A DNA stretch of 64,000 nucleotides from Nocardia crassostreae (GCF_001613405.1 NZ_BDCH01000019.1:310001-374000); one strand, 5' to 3'. Shown: positions 24,225 to 32,948, numbered from the stretch's first letter. Program-made: numbers and translations. The notes: generated from the sequence alone by a model not told the origin.

Positions 24225-25342
24225 TCGGTCAGCGGCAGTTCGGCGACGGTTTCCAAACCGGTTCCCGGGCGGGCGGTCTCGAGGATGAAGCGGGCGGATC
24301 GGTCCGCGAAACGGAGGGTCGCGATGGAGTTCCCGAAGTGCGGTCCGCTCACTTTGCGCCAGCGCACCGGATCCGGCGGGATTCCGCGATGATTCGCCAG
24401 CCGCCGCAGCACCCAGACGAGCGGCCGAGCCCAGGACAGCACGAACAGCACACGAAACCGCTTCGGCGGATCATTGTGCACCGGCGAGCAGACCAGTTGC
24501 AGCACTTCGGATTTCGTAGACACAGGAAAGTCGGCTGCGACGGCGTAGCTGTGGTGCACATCCCCGGACAGCACGCATATCGTGGCCGGGGCGTCCGGTG
24601 CGGCGCCGAGCCGGTGAACAAGTGCGGCCAGCCGTTGGAACGAGCCCCGGAAGGCGGGCCAGTGCTCCAGATCAGCGGCCTGCCTGACCTTCTCACCGAG
24701 CCGCCCCCGCCATCCGGGCAGCTCGGCGGCCCGCTCGTTGAGCGATTGGATATGACTCACCACCGGCGGCATGAGCCACGGCAGCGATGACCCGATGAGC
24801 AGATGGTCGAAATCGCCCGCGGCATTGCGCTCGATCCAGCCGAACTCCTCCTCGCCCCCGCGCCGCCGCGCCAGCCACTCTTGCAGTGCCGGGGTGTGCT
24901 GGTCGGCGTACACCTGATCGCCGAGCAACAGGAGCGCACCGGGCCATTCGCGCTCCGGCAACCGGCTCATACGAACGGCATAGGCGTCCAACGCATCCGG
25001 GCCGACCTTGTCCGCCTCCAGCGCACCCGGATTCGCTTTCGCGGCACGGCACGAGCCGAACAGAATACTGTCGACGGGCAGCGTGCGAATACGACTCGCC
25101 GGGAACGCTGATCCTGGTTCCGGCCAGGCGATTTCGCCATCCAAGCGCACCTCGTAGGGTATCGACGCGCCCGCCTCCAGGCCGTCGACCACGACCAGCG
25201 CGAAGTGCAACTCCCCCACCTGAAAGGTGCGCGCCCGGCGGCCAAGCACATCCACCTCGCACGCCGCATCGGTTTCCACCCAGACGGTCGCCGAGGTCGC
25301 ATCGACATGCCGCAACACCGGACCGAGAACCAGTTCCGTCAT
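24221..25342 (-). CDS. PhoD-like metallophosphatase with central part missing, 373 aa
   Basis: The N-terminal fibronectin-like part (LGPVLRHVDATSATVWVET) and the first metallophosphatase motifs, FGSCRAAK near 96 and LLLLGDQVYAD near 140, are present. Later come GDFDHLLIGSSLPWLMPP near 183 and SGDVHHSYAV near 255, which are the C-terminal half of the catalytic domain. Family members of this sort are about 520-540 residues and carry a metal-binding DDHD segment and about 150 residues between these parts. Here the chain jumps directly from LARRRG to EEEFGWIERN near residue 160. The deletion is in frame, so a protein is made but is probably inactive. It overlaps its convergent neighbour by 4 bp. 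Confidence 0.78.
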   Translation of the reverse strand: MTELVLGPVLRHVDATSATVWVETDAACEVDVLGRRARTFQVGELHFALVVVDGLEAGASIPYEVRLDGEIAWPEPGSAFPASRIRTLPVDSILFGSCRAAKANPGALEADKVGPDALDAYAVRMSRLPEREWPGALLLLGDQVYADQHTPALQEWLARRRGGEEEFGWIERNAAGDFDHLLIGSSLPWLMPPVVSHIQSLNERAAELPGWRGRLGEKVRQAADLEHWPAFRGSFQRLAALVHRLGAAPDAPATICVLSGDVHHSYAVAADFPVSTKSEVLQLVCSPVHNDPPKRFRVLFVLSWARPLVWVLRRLANHRGIPPDPVRWRKVSGPHFGNSIATLRFADRSARFILETARPGTGLETVAELPLTD

Positions 25343-25378
25343 ACAGACCGACGGTACTTCGCCGAACCCCCGCGCGAA

Positions 25379-26011
25379 TCAGTATCGTCCGGCGCTCTCC
25401 TTCACGGCCGCCTCCACCAGCGCCCGCGCGGCCCAGCGGACAACCTCCTGCTCGGCGTCGGCGTCGAGGCCGCGCACATCACGCAGGGCGATCTGCGCCT
25501 CCCATCCGACGACAATGGTCAGCGCGGAGATCAGGCGGTGGAACTCCTGCTCGCTCAGGCTGGTTCGCAGCGGGCGGCAGGCCTCCTCGAGCCATTCCAG
25601 GCGGCGATGCCCGCGCCGGGGAGTGCCCGGCGAATCCTTGCCGGGCTGCTCAACCGTCAAGCGAATCATTCTGCGGCCCAGTGGAAGTGACTGCGGGGAG
25701 TATTCCAGCAGAGTGCGGATCAGGGCATCGACGCGGCCTGCGGCGTCGCCTTCGAGGGCCGGGTCGGCCAGCGCCTGTTCGACCGGCGGCTCGTTGAGCG
25801 CGCCCGCGGTGGCGTCGATCAGCAGCTGATCCAGGGTCGGGAAGTAGGTGTAGACCGTGCGGCGGGAAACGTCGGCGGCGGCGGCGATTTCGTCGATGGA
25901 CGGGGTCACGCCGCCCGCGCTCAGCCGGACCGCGGCCTCGACGATCGCTTTGCGTGTGCGGCGGCGTTGCGCTTCGCGCCCGCTCGGGCGGATCGGGTCT
26001 GCGGTGGTCAT
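25379..26011 (-). CDS. TetR-family repressor, 210 aa
   Basis: The N-terminal HTH reads RKAIVEAAVRLSAGGVTPSI, then AAAADVSRRTVYTYFPTLDQL (about residues 20-65), the standard TetR DNA-binding domain. The ligand-binding half is helical with no recognisable pocket signature. The ATG at 26011 follows GGAGGAG at 9 nt; an extended upstream frame has no support. It is divergent from the ECF sigma gene, and the 156-bp gap holds a 34-bp palindrome that is probably its operator. It is therefore likely autoregulated and controls the sigma gene. Confidence 0.88.
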   Translation of the reverse strand: MTTADPIRPSGREAQRRRTRKAIVEAAVRLSAGGVTPSIDEIAAAADVSRRTVYTYFPTLDQLLIDATAGALNEPPVEQALADPALEGDAAGRVDALIRTLLEYSPQSLPLGRRMIRLTVEQPGKDSPGTPRRGHRRLEWLEEACRPLRTSLSEQEFHRLISALTIVVGWEAQIALRDVRGLDADAEQEVVRWAARALVEAAVKESAGRY

Positions 26012-26087
26012 CGTGGCTGCGGCTCCTCCGGTTGATGGTCGGGGGCGTCTCGTCTTGACGCCGTCCCCGCCCGGTGAGTATACATTC

Positions 26088-26121
26088 ATGCAGTAACTGC
26101 ACAGCTGTGCAATAACTGCAT
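26088..26121. promoter_or_regulatory. 34-bp operator-like palindrome between tetR and the ECF sigma gene
   Basis: Half-sites ATGCAGTAACTGCACAG (26088-26104) and CTGTGCAATAACTGCAT (26105-26121) match as inverted repeats at 15 of 17 positions. The internal CTGCACAGCTGTGCA is itself near-palindromic, so two TetR dimers could bind. It lies about 45 bp upstream of the sigma start and 77 bp from the repressor start. Confidence 0.75.
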
Positions 26122-26166
26122 AGCCGACCGGGCATTCCGGTCGGCCGCGAAGGAGAAGGCCCGACA

Positions 26167-26880
26167 ATGCGCGACCACGCCACCGCCCCGGCCACCGAGG
26201 CGTTCCTCGACCACCGCAACCTGCTGTTCACCGTCGCCTACGACGTGCTCGGGTCGGCGGCCGACGCCGAGGACGTCGTGCAGGAGACCTGGCTGCGATG
26301 GGCCGAGGTCGATCACGGGCGGGTGCTGAATCAGCGCGCGTACCTGGCGCGCACGGCAACCCGCCTGTCGCTGAACAAATTGCGCGGCGCGCGGCAGCGC
26401 AAGGAGGATTGGGTCGGATCCCAGCTCCCCGAACCACTGCTCACCGCACCGGATGTGGCCGAGGATGTGGAGCGCGCCGATACCGTGTCGGCGGCGCTGC
26501 TGCTCGTCCTCGGGACGCTGTCGCCGACCGAGCGCGCCGTCTTCGTCCTGCGCGAGGTCTTCGATGTCGGCTACGACGAGATCGCCGCAGCGGTCGGCAA
26601 GACCGTCGATACCGTCCGCCAGATCGCGCACCGCGCCCGCGGACGCGTCCGCTCCCGCCGCCCGCACACCGCGATCTCCCCGGCACAGAGCCGCGCCATG
26701 CTCGAATCATTCAGGCGCGCACTGGAAACCGGCGATCCGCAGTGCTTGCTGGACGCCCTCGCCCCGCAGATCGTCGTGGCTCCCGGCGGCGGCAGCGTCA
26801 ACCGGCTGCACTGCACCGCGTCCTCGGGCCACTCGCAGCCGCGGCGCACCAGGCCCTACCGAACCTGCGCCCACCGCTGA
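26167..26880 (+). CDS. ECF sigma factor, SigJ-like, with eroded C-terminus, 237 aa
   Basis: Region 2 is seen as FLDHRNLLFTVAYDVLGSAADAEDVVQETWLRW (from about residue 13). Region 4 is LSPTERAVFVLREVFDVGYDEIA, then DTVRQIAHRARGRVR (about 120-160). SigJ/ECF41-type factors continue into a SnoaL-like domain of about 100-120 residues. Here it starts normally (FRRALETGDPQCLLDALAPQIVV and APGGGSV) but changes at about residue 217 into arginine-rich sequence and stops at 26880. No other frame restores the domain, so a deletion is likely. The start has AAGGAGAAGG upstream. In ECF41-type factors the C-terminal domain modulates activity, so this copy may be deregulated or inactive. Confidence 0.8.
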   Translation: MRDHATAPATEAFLDHRNLLFTVAYDVLGSAADAEDVVQETWLRWAEVDHGRVLNQRAYLARTATRLSLNKLRGARQRKEDWVGSQLPEPLLTAPDVAEDVERADTVSAALLLVLGTLSPTERAVFVLREVFDVGYDEIAAAVGKTVDTVRQIAHRARGRVRSRRPHTAISPAQSRAMLESFRRALETGDPQCLLDALAPQIVVAPGGGSVNRLHCTASSGHSQPRRTRPYRTCAHR

Positions 26881-26884
26881 GCCG

Positions 26885-27109
26885 TCAGAGTCGCTTGATC
26901 CGGACGCCCAGATCGTCGGCCTTGGCGCGCAGGACGCCGACCACCACATGCTTACTTTCGGCCAGTAGGTCCTGCACTTCGGCAGCCGTCTGATAGGCGG
27001 CATCACTGCCGACGCGGGAGAGCCGACGACCGCTACGCCTACCGACGCGGGACAACTCCTGAGCGAGTTCGCAGATGAACGACCGTTCACTCGAATATTG
27101 CGACTTCAT
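26885..27109 (-). CDS. Small hypothetical protein, 74 aa
   Basis: The leftward ORF from ATG 27109 encodes a mixed helical, basic protein (FICELAQELSRVGRRSGRRL, then YQTAAEVQDLLAESKHVVV). The gene ends 4 bp from the convergent sigma gene. No family or motif is recognised; the first half could bind nucleic acid. Codon use is acceptable for the genome and no better ORF overlaps it, but there is no strong ribosome-binding site. Confidence 0.5.
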   Translation of the reverse strand: MKSQYSSERSFICELAQELSRVGRRSGRRLSRVGSDAAYQTAAEVQDLLAESKHVVVGVLRAKADDLGVRIKRL

Positions 27110-27204
27110 GCCTGAGCGCCCCTCGTACCGGTTACAGCTGCCGATGTGATCAACAACTAGTGAGAGTACGCTTGTTCACTGATGTGCGCCAGCGGCCTTC
27201 CTGG

Positions 27205-27687
27205 TCAGCGCGGTCGGCGGAACCACAGTCCTGAGTCGCGCTGTGACAGCAGCACGATGATGGCGATCCCGGCCAGTATGGAGAGCACTCCGCCCGACCC
27301 GCCGTTCGCGGCGCCGAGCAGATTGAAGAAGATCATCAGCGCGGCGAGCACAATGGCTGTCACCTTGGCCCTGCTGCCCGCCCGGCCGAAGAACAGGGTC
27401 GTCGTGGCCAGGCACAGCGCCGGGAACATGGCGAACAGGAACATCCCGGCGAAATAGGTGTCGCCGCTGGCGATATAGAAGACCTCGAGGCACAGCGCGA
27501 GGGCCACCAGGGCGAGGGCGATCGACCGGGCGGCCCGGACGGGCTTGGGCATCTCGGTCGGATAGGCGATCGGCTGCGGATACGGCCGGTAGCCGGGATG
27601 CTGTGGATACGGCGGAAACTGCTGCGGTGGACTGTAATTCGGTTGATCGGACGGACCGCCCCCCGGCGGCATCATCAGGTTCGTCAT
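27205..27687 (-). CDS. Membrane protein with proline/tyrosine-rich N-terminus, 160 aa
   Basis: The first 50 residues are rich in P, Q and Y (QFPPYPQHPGYRPYPQP), a disordered cytoplasmic tail common in actinobacterial envelope proteins. Four hydrophobic segments follow at about 55-75, 80-95, 103-120 and 128-150, and the tail is short and basic. No catalytic motif is present. The ATG at 27687 begins MTNLMMPPGGG. It is 44 bp downstream of the leftward 139-aa gene and may share its transcript. Confidence 0.65.
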   Translation of the reverse strand: MTNLMMPPGGGPSDQPNYSPPQQFPPYPQHPGYRPYPQPIAYPTEMPKPVRAARSIALALVALALCLEVFYIASGDTYFAGMFLFAMFPALCLATTTLFFGRAGSRAKVTAIVLAALMIFFNLLGAANGGSGGVLSILAGIAIIVLLSQRDSGLWFRRPR

Positions 27688-27731
27688 GCGCCGACCATAG
27701 GATCGGGTCGGCGCGGCGGCGGATGATTCGC

Positions 27732-28151
27732 TCAGGTCCGAATCGACGGTTCGGTCAGGGTGTGGGTGTAGATCGAGCAGGCGAGGCGGGCGCCCAGGGA
27801 GCCGATCCGGACCAGGGTGGCGGGCCGTAACAGGGCCTGGCCGGACTCGCGGCCCGATTCCGCTTCGTAGCCGATATCGAAGATCCGGTCGGCGGCGGTG
27901 TTCCACAATTCGCGGCCGGACGCCGACAATCGCTCGACGACGGTGCACAAACCCTGTTCGATCGCATCCGGGTCGGCCTCGTCGCCGCCGGGCGCGTTCC
28001 ATTCGAAGGACAATCGGAAGCTGCCCGGCTCGGGCTCACCGCAGTACAGGATGGCGATGTCGTCCCCGAATTCGTCGCGCAGCGCCGACAGGTCGGAGGT
28101 CGCGTGGATGTCGACATCGATGTTGAGGAATCGTCCGCTCACCGGCTCCAC
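27732..28151 (-). CDS. Hypothetical protein, 139 aa
   Basis: This is a soluble, acidic protein with alternating strands and helices: RFLNIDVDIHATSDLSALRD, DDIAILYCGEPEPGSFRLS and FEWN, then IEQGLCTVVERLSASGRELW. It looks like an intact small domain, but I do not recognise a family. Codon use is strongly GC3-biased, which supports expression. It is divergent from the lipoprotein gene at 28258. Confidence 0.6.
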   Translation of the reverse strand: MEPVSGRFLNIDVDIHATSDLSALRDEFGDDIAILYCGEPEPGSFRLSFEWNAPGGDEADPDAIEQGLCTVVERLSASGRELWNTAADRIFDIGYEAESGRESGQALLRPATLVRIGSLGARLACSIYTHTLTEPSIRT

Positions 28152-28257
28152 GATGCCACAGGTCGGCGTCTGTCGAAATCGCGTGCAAATAGCGGGCTGA
28201 TCAGGAACAATGATCTATTACCTCTAGGGTCGGGGAGACCTCGTATGAGGAGCTCGT

Positions 28258-28830
28258 ATGTGGAGAATGACACGAGTCCTCGTCGCTGTCGCGGCGCTGA
28301 TGATTCTCGGGGGTTGCGAGAAAACGGGAAATCCAGCGGAGAACTCTTCGGGTGATTCCGGTCGGGGAATTCCCGTGACGGAGAATGGCGGCGGCCAGCA
28401 GGGCGGCGCCAAAGGTATACCGATCGATCTCGGCGAGACGCTGTTCGATACGGGCGATCGCGTCGAATTCGTGGTGCAGATCGTCAGCGGCAATATCGCC
28501 AAGGGATGCCGGGCCGCGGGCCTCGCCGACAACTGCGTGCGGATCGAGACCCAGACCTTGGCCAGTGCGCCGACACCGACCTGCAAGCCGTCTCCGGATG
28601 AACCGAATCCCGATCCCTATACGGCCTATGTGGGCATGAGCAAGCAATTGCCGTCGACGAGTGAAGGAGAGCGGGCCGTCCTCAATTCCGGTGAGACGCT
28701 GTACATCTACACCAAGACCTGCGCTCCGGAAGAAGTCGAGACCACGGATCCGGAAACCTCGACGACCACACCGCCGTCTACGACGACCACAACCCCGCCG
28801 GTCACGACCACCACGGGTTCCGGTGGCTGA
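28258..28830 (+). CDS. Secreted lipoprotein, 190 aa
   Basis: A lipoprotein signal peptide is clear: MTRVLVAVAALMILGGC, with the lipobox LGGC placing the lipidated cysteine near residue 20. A low-complexity linker leads to a beta-rich domain (LGETLFDTGDRVEFVVQIVS) with several cysteines that may pair (GCRAAGLADNC, PTCKP, KTCAP). The last 35 residues are almost all T and P (cell-wall linker-like). No enzyme motif is seen. The gene overlaps the next by 8 bp, so the two proteins are probably made together at the membrane. Confidence 0.7.
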   Translation: MWRMTRVLVAVAALMILGGCEKTGNPAENSSGDSGRGIPVTENGGGQQGGAKGIPIDLGETLFDTGDRVEFVVQIVSGNIAKGCRAAGLADNCVRIETQTLASAPTPTCKPSPDEPNPDPYTAYVGMSKQLPSTSEGERAVLNSGETLYIYTKTCAPEEVETTDPETSTTTPPSTTTTTPPVTTTTGSGG

Positions 28831-29752
28831 CAACGAGCCCGCGGAGCAGCCGCCGGGCAGGCGGTCCTCGTTCACCGATCTGTCGCAGGTGGTGCAGCTG
28901 GTCGCGCAATTCGTCGCGCCCGCGACGCTATTGGCGGGATTGCTCTATTACTGGGGCTATTTCCACGCCCGCGGGTTCTGCGCCCATCTCGGCGTCGATT
29001 CGGCGACGCTCGGGCTGACCACCACCGACTATGTCATGCGCAGTGCGGACGGATTGTTCATTCCGGTGGCGGTATTCGCGACCATCGCGCTGGGCCTGGC
29101 CTGGGTCCGGGTGGCGCTGCCGCGCCGGTACCGGGACGGCTACCGCCCCAAATGGCTGCTGATCGGCACCGCCGCGGTGGGCGGTCTGCTGCTGCTCAAC
29201 GGGTTGTCGCAATTGCAGTTCGATACGCCATTGAACCGCGGTCTCGGTGTCGCACCGGCCTGTGTGATCGCCGGATTGCTGCTGTTGTGGGCCGCGGTGC
29301 GGGCGCGCCGCCGCGAGCTCGCGGCCGGATCCGCGACGCCGGTGCGGACCACGAATCCGCTCGAATGGACGCTGGTCGTGCTGCTCGTCGCGGGCAGTTT
29401 CTTCTGGGGTGCGACCGCGTATTCCATGGCCGTGGGCAAGGGCCGTGCGATCAGGTTCGAACAGTCGATCGCCGCCGCCGCGCGGTTGACGGTCTACTCG
29501 GAGAAGGCGCTCGAATTCAATGCGCCGGGAGTGACCGGCACGGCGTGCACCGATCCGGGTTCGGCCTACCGGTACCGCTACGACGGGCTGGTCCTGGCCA
29601 TGACCACCGGCCACGCCTATGTCATCGTGCCGCGCCTGTGGACCTATCGGCAGGGCACCGCGATTGTCCTGCCGCGCACCGGAACCGGTGCGGTGCGGCT
29701 CGAATACACCCGATTCGATCCGAAGACTCCGCCGCCGTCACCGTGGTGCTGA
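28823..29752 (+). CDS. Multi-pass membrane protein, 309 aa
   Basis: GTG 28823 overlaps the end of the lipoprotein gene. There are about five hydrophobic segments: LVAQFVAPATLLAGLLYYWG near 25-45, FIPVAVFATIALGLAWV near 75-92, LIGTAAVGGLLLLNGL near 110-126, ACVIAGLLLLWAAV near 145-160, and WTLVVLLVAGSFFWGATAYS near 180-200. A periplasmic-side domain of about 100 residues follows. The family is not recognised; similar proteins are annotated only as membrane proteins in Nocardia and Streptomyces. It may anchor or present the coupled lipoprotein. Confidence 0.65.
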   Translation: MADNEPAEQPPGRRSSFTDLSQVVQLVAQFVAPATLLAGLLYYWGYFHARGFCAHLGVDSATLGLTTTDYVMRSADGLFIPVAVFATIALGLAWVRVALPRRYRDGYRPKWLLIGTAAVGGLLLLNGLSQLQFDTPLNRGLGVAPACVIAGLLLLWAAVRARRRELAAGSATPVRTTNPLEWTLVVLLVAGSFFWGATAYSMAVGKGRAIRFEQSIAAAARLTVYSEKALEFNAPGVTGTACTDPGSAYRYRYDGLVLAMTTGHAYVIVPRLWTYRQGTAIVLPRTGTGAVRLEYTRFDPKTPPPSPWC

Positions 29753-29906
29753 CCGGAAGCCGGTGCGGCGCAGGCTGATATGCTGGGCGGGTCTTCTCAC
29801 CGGAGGGCCCTCGGGCTTTCTCGGGCTTCGGCCTCACTGATCGGTTTCCAGGTGCCCGATGGCATCGGGAAGGTGGGAGTCTTTCACGACTCCAGTGAGG
29901 TGTGTC

Positions 29907-31127
29907 TTGATCGATTCACAATTGTCGCGTCCGCACGTGATCGTTATCGGTGCGGGGCTCGGCGGGCTCTGCCTGGCGCAGGGTTTGCGGCGGGCCGGGA
30001 TCAGCGTCGCCGTCTACGAGCGCGACGGTTCCGCGGACCTGCGCGCGCAGGGGCATCGGCTGCACATCGATGGGCTTGGGCGCCAAGCATTGTCGGCTGC
30101 GCTGCCGCCGCATCTGTTCGAGCTCCTCGCGGCCGTGTCCGGGCGACCGGCGGCCCGGGTGAGCGGGTTCGACCATCGGATGCGCCCGAACGGGGTGTTC
30201 CTCCTCGACGATGCGGACAGCACGACCGAGCAGATGCCCGCGCACACCGTCATCGATCGGGAGGTATTGCGGCGGGTGCTGCTCACCGGGCTCGAGGATG
30301 TCGTGCATTTCGGGCGGCGGTGCGTCGGATACGAGAGCGAAACGGCCTCCGCCACAGCACGGTTCGCCGATGGCAGTAACGCGCGGGGCTCGGTTCTGGT
30401 TGCCGCCGACGGGGTGGGTTCGGTGATTCGCAACCAGCGCCTGCCGCACGCGCGGGTCGTGGACTCCCGGGTGCGGTTGATCTACGGGCGGGTTCCGCTG
30501 ACGCCCCATCTGCGGAGCGCGCTGCCGCCTGAACTGATCAGTGTCTTCAATTCGATTGTGGGACCGGATAATCGGTTCGTGGGCATTGCGCCGGTGGAGT
30601 ACCGGCAAGCACCGATGGCGGCCGCCTCGCGTTTTGCGCCCGAGGTGGTTTTCGAACCCGTCGCCGACACGCTCGCCGTGATGTTCGGACGCCGAGCGGA
30701 TCGACTCGGGCTCTCCGATTCGGAATTGCGCACAGCGTCCGGCGAGAGATTGCGCGAGCTGGTACTCGAACAGCTCTCCGGTTGGCATCCGCTGGTGACC
30801 GGGATCGTCGAGTCCTGGACGCCCGCCACGGTTTTCCCGATCACCGTGCGCTCCAGCCTGCCCGTCCCGCCCTGGCCGACCTCGAATGTGACGTTGCTCG
30901 GCGACGCCATCCACGCCATGAGCCCGGCCGCGGGCGCGGGCGCGAATGTGGCCCTCCGCGACGCCGCCGCCCTCACCGCGGCCCTGACCGAGGTGACCGG
31001 CGGCCGTCCGCTCCGGGACGCGCTGTGCGACTACGAGCGGGCAATGCTCGACGAGGGCTTCCGCATGGTGCGCCGGTCGGCGGCCAATGGCGCACGCACC
31101 ATGGGAGCCAACCCGCTGCCGAGCTGA
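29907..31127 (+). CDS. FAD-dependent monooxygenase (UbiH/PhzS-like), about 406 aa
   Basis: HVIVIGAGLGGLCLAQGLRRAG near residue 10 is the FAD Rossmann motif. VLVAADGVGSVIR near 155 is the DG motif, and VTLLGDAIHAMSPAAGAGANVAL near 330 is the GD motif, so this is a complete class A flavoprotein hydroxylase. TTG 29907 was preferred because GAGGTG lies just upstream; ATG 29859 would add 16 unlikely residues. No partner enzyme is near: it stands between membrane proteins and a damaged AraC gene that may have controlled it. The substrate is unknown. Confidence 0.82.
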   Translation: MIDSQLSRPHVIVIGAGLGGLCLAQGLRRAGISVAVYERDGSADLRAQGHRLHIDGLGRQALSAALPPHLFELLAAVSGRPAARVSGFDHRMRPNGVFLLDDADSTTEQMPAHTVIDREVLRRVLLTGLEDVVHFGRRCVGYESETASATARFADGSNARGSVLVAADGVGSVIRNQRLPHARVVDSRVRLIYGRVPLTPHLRSALPPELISVFNSIVGPDNRFVGIAPVEYRQAPMAAASRFAPEVVFEPVADTLAVMFGRRADRLGLSDSELRTASGERLRELVLEQLSGWHPLVTGIVESWTPATVFPITVRSSLPVPPWPTSNVTLLGDAIHAMSPAAGAGANVALRDAAALTAALTEVTGGRPLRDALCDYERAMLDEGFRMVRRSAANGARTMGANPLPS

Positions 31128-31154
31128 CCCGGCCGAACCCGGCAGACTGGAGGG

Positions 31155-31821
31155 GTGGATGGTGCGGGCTGGGTCGGGCAGGCGTGGTTGCGGCCCGGAT
31201 TGATGGTGGTCGACGGGGAGATCGGCACCGCGGGCGGGTGCGCGAGCGGTGTGCCCGGCGGCGGTGATTCCGGCCGACACCGTGCACGAAGTGGTCCGCG
31301 GGGCGCGGGTGGGCCGCCTCGTGCACGTCGCCCCCGAGTCCGCGCCCGGCGCCCGGCTGACGGCCTCGGTCCGGGCACACACGGTGCAGGAGTGGGCGCG
31401 CGCGGGCGCCGAATTATTCTCGGACCCGGACTGGTTCGAGGAGATCCACCGATCGGTCACCGTGGCCGCGACCTCCGACCGCCACCCCGCCGTCTCCCAC
31501 GTCCTGGCCCTGCTCCCCCACCGTCTCGAATCCGGCCCGGTCCGCCTGGCCGACCTCGCCCGCGAGGCCCGGCTCTCGGAAAGCCTTCTGGCCCATGTCT
31601 TCTCGGCCGACGTCGGCCTCCCCCTGCGCCCCTACATCCGCTGGCTGCGCATGCAACGCGCCATCCGCTTCATTGCCGACGGCCACAATTTCACCACCGC
31701 CGCCCACGGCGCGGGCTTCGCCGACAGCGCCCACCTGACCCGCTTCTGCCGCAGCATGTTCGGCGCCCCGCCCTCGGATTTCACCCGAGTCCGCTGGACC
31801 ATCGCCCCCGAAGTCTCGTAG
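31155..31821 (+). pseudogene. AraC-family regulator with internal deletion and frameshift in the cupin domain
   Basis: The HTH half is intact from GTG 31249 on: AVIPADTVHEVVRGARVGRL, VRLADLAREARLSESLLAHV, and FTTAAHGAGFADSAHLTRFC, ending in a normal C-terminus at 31821. Upstream, in another frame, GAGWVGQAWLRPGLMVVDGE is the first strand pair of an AraC cupin domain. The roughly 35 residues that should lie between, including the HxH part, are absent, and the frame changes. Either a 190-aa HTH-only protein is made from 31249, which has no good ribosome-binding site, or the gene is dead. It lies 28 bp after the monooxygenase gene. Confidence 0.65.
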
Positions 31822-31897
31822 CAGGTTCGTTCAAGCCGCACCCCACCCCCGCGAACAAGGCTGAACGGGTACCCATCCCTCGACCGAAGGACCCGCC

Positions 31898-32266
31898 ATG
31901 GCCCCCATGCCCCCACCCGTCCGCACCGCCTTCGAAGCCGAACTGGACCGCGCCCGCACCGCCCCCGAACTCGAAACCAGCTGGCGCGCCCTGGAACGCG
32001 CCCACATCCTCTCCCAGCCCTGGCCGTGGCCCCACACCCGCGCCCACTGGCTCATGCTCCGCCTGGCCCTGCGCACCCACGACCGCCCCGAAGCCCTCGG
32101 CCAGCTCATCCGCCTCCTCGTCGCGGGCCCCGGCAGCATGGTCGGCCGCGCCCCCGTGGGCAATACCGGCCGCACCTCGGTCGGCCTCATGACCACCATG
32201 CCCATCCCCGCCGACCTCGCCGCCATCCTGGCCACCGACGCACGGGAATCCGCCCAAAGATCCTGA
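31898..32266 (+). CDS. DUF3703 family protein, 122 aa
   Basis: The sequence ELETSWRALERAHILSQPWP, then HTRAHWLMLRLALRTHDRPE matches DUF3703, small helical proteins of unknown role. The downstream part VGRAPVGNTGRTSVGLMTTM is also typical. The conserved histidines (RAH, HTRAHW) may bind a metal; this is inference. The ATG at 31898 begins MAPMPPPVR. The gene is single and rightward, followed by a VanZ-like gene. Confidence 0.75.
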   Translation: MAPMPPPVRTAFEAELDRARTAPELETSWRALERAHILSQPWPWPHTRAHWLMLRLALRTHDRPEALGQLIRLLVAGPGSMVGRAPVGNTGRTSVGLMTTMPIPADLAAILATDARESAQRS

Positions 32267-32358
32267 ACCGGCCCGACCCTGAGATTGACGGCGGCTGGCG
32301 GGTAGCGGGCGCGGTTACCGTGGGTGCATGCGACAGGTGTGGGAAGCGTGGGGGGGAC

Positions 32359-32883
32359 GTGCTCGTCGTGTGGGCGATCGCGGTTCCGATCGTGACAGTG
32401 GGCGCGGCGGCATTGGTGCGGATTCGGGTGCGGCGCGGGCGGAGGCGGGGGGAGGCGCTGCGGTGGACCGTCACCGAGGCGGGGATTCTGGCGAGAACGC
32501 TGCCGTGGGTGTGGATGATTCTCACTCCGGCGCATGGTGAGCGAAAAGTGATTCTCATCCCTTTCCGGGATTTCCTGGCGACCTTGATGGAGGCGTCCAC
32601 CAACACGGTGGTGCAGATCGGGGCGAATCTGATTCTGTTTGTTCCGCTGGGTTTCTTTCTCCCGCTGCGGTTTCCGCGTTTCGCGGGGGTCGCGCGCATG
32701 TTCGCCGTGGGCTTCGCGCTGTCGGCCGCGCTGGAGATCGCGCAATACGCACTCGATCTCGGCCGCTACTCCTCCATCGACGACGTCCTGATGAACGCCA
32801 CCGGCGCCGCCCTCGGCGCGTACCTCTGCGCCCGTTCCCTCCCATACCTCGCGAAACCCCCACTGACATGGCGATTTGCATAA
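32359..32883 (+). CDS. VanZ-family membrane protein, 174 aa
   Basis: Membrane segments and the motifs TLMEASTNTVVQIGANLILF with VPLGFFLP, then SAALEIAQYALDLGRYSSIDDVLMNATG near the C-terminus are diagnostic of the VanZ/RDD-like family. Members are linked to glycopeptide (teicoplanin) tolerance in enterococci but are of unknown role in most bacteria. GTG 32359 follows a GGGGGGA ribosome-binding site. The first segment is at 1-20 and three more follow. It ends directly before the tRNA pair. Confidence 0.8.
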   Translation: MLVVWAIAVPIVTVGAAALVRIRVRRGRRRGEALRWTVTEAGILARTLPWVWMILTPAHGERKVILIPFRDFLATLMEASTNTVVQIGANLILFVPLGFFLPLRFPRFAGVARMFAVGFALSAALEIAQYALDLGRYSSIDDVLMNATGAALGAYLCARSLPYLAKPPLTWRFA

Positions 32884-32906
32884 TCCACCCGGTTGTACGC
32901 TAAAGT
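32876..32906 (+). promoter_or_regulatory. Putative promoter of the second tRNA-Gly/Val pair
   Basis: TTGCAT and TAAAGT are separated by 19 nt, about 43 bp upstream of tRNA-Gly. The start of the element overlaps the 3' end of the VanZ-like gene. Confidence 0.45.
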
Positions 32907-32948
32907 TCTGTCCCGCAAGCCGATCGGCCGAAAAGCCCCGGCGAGCAA

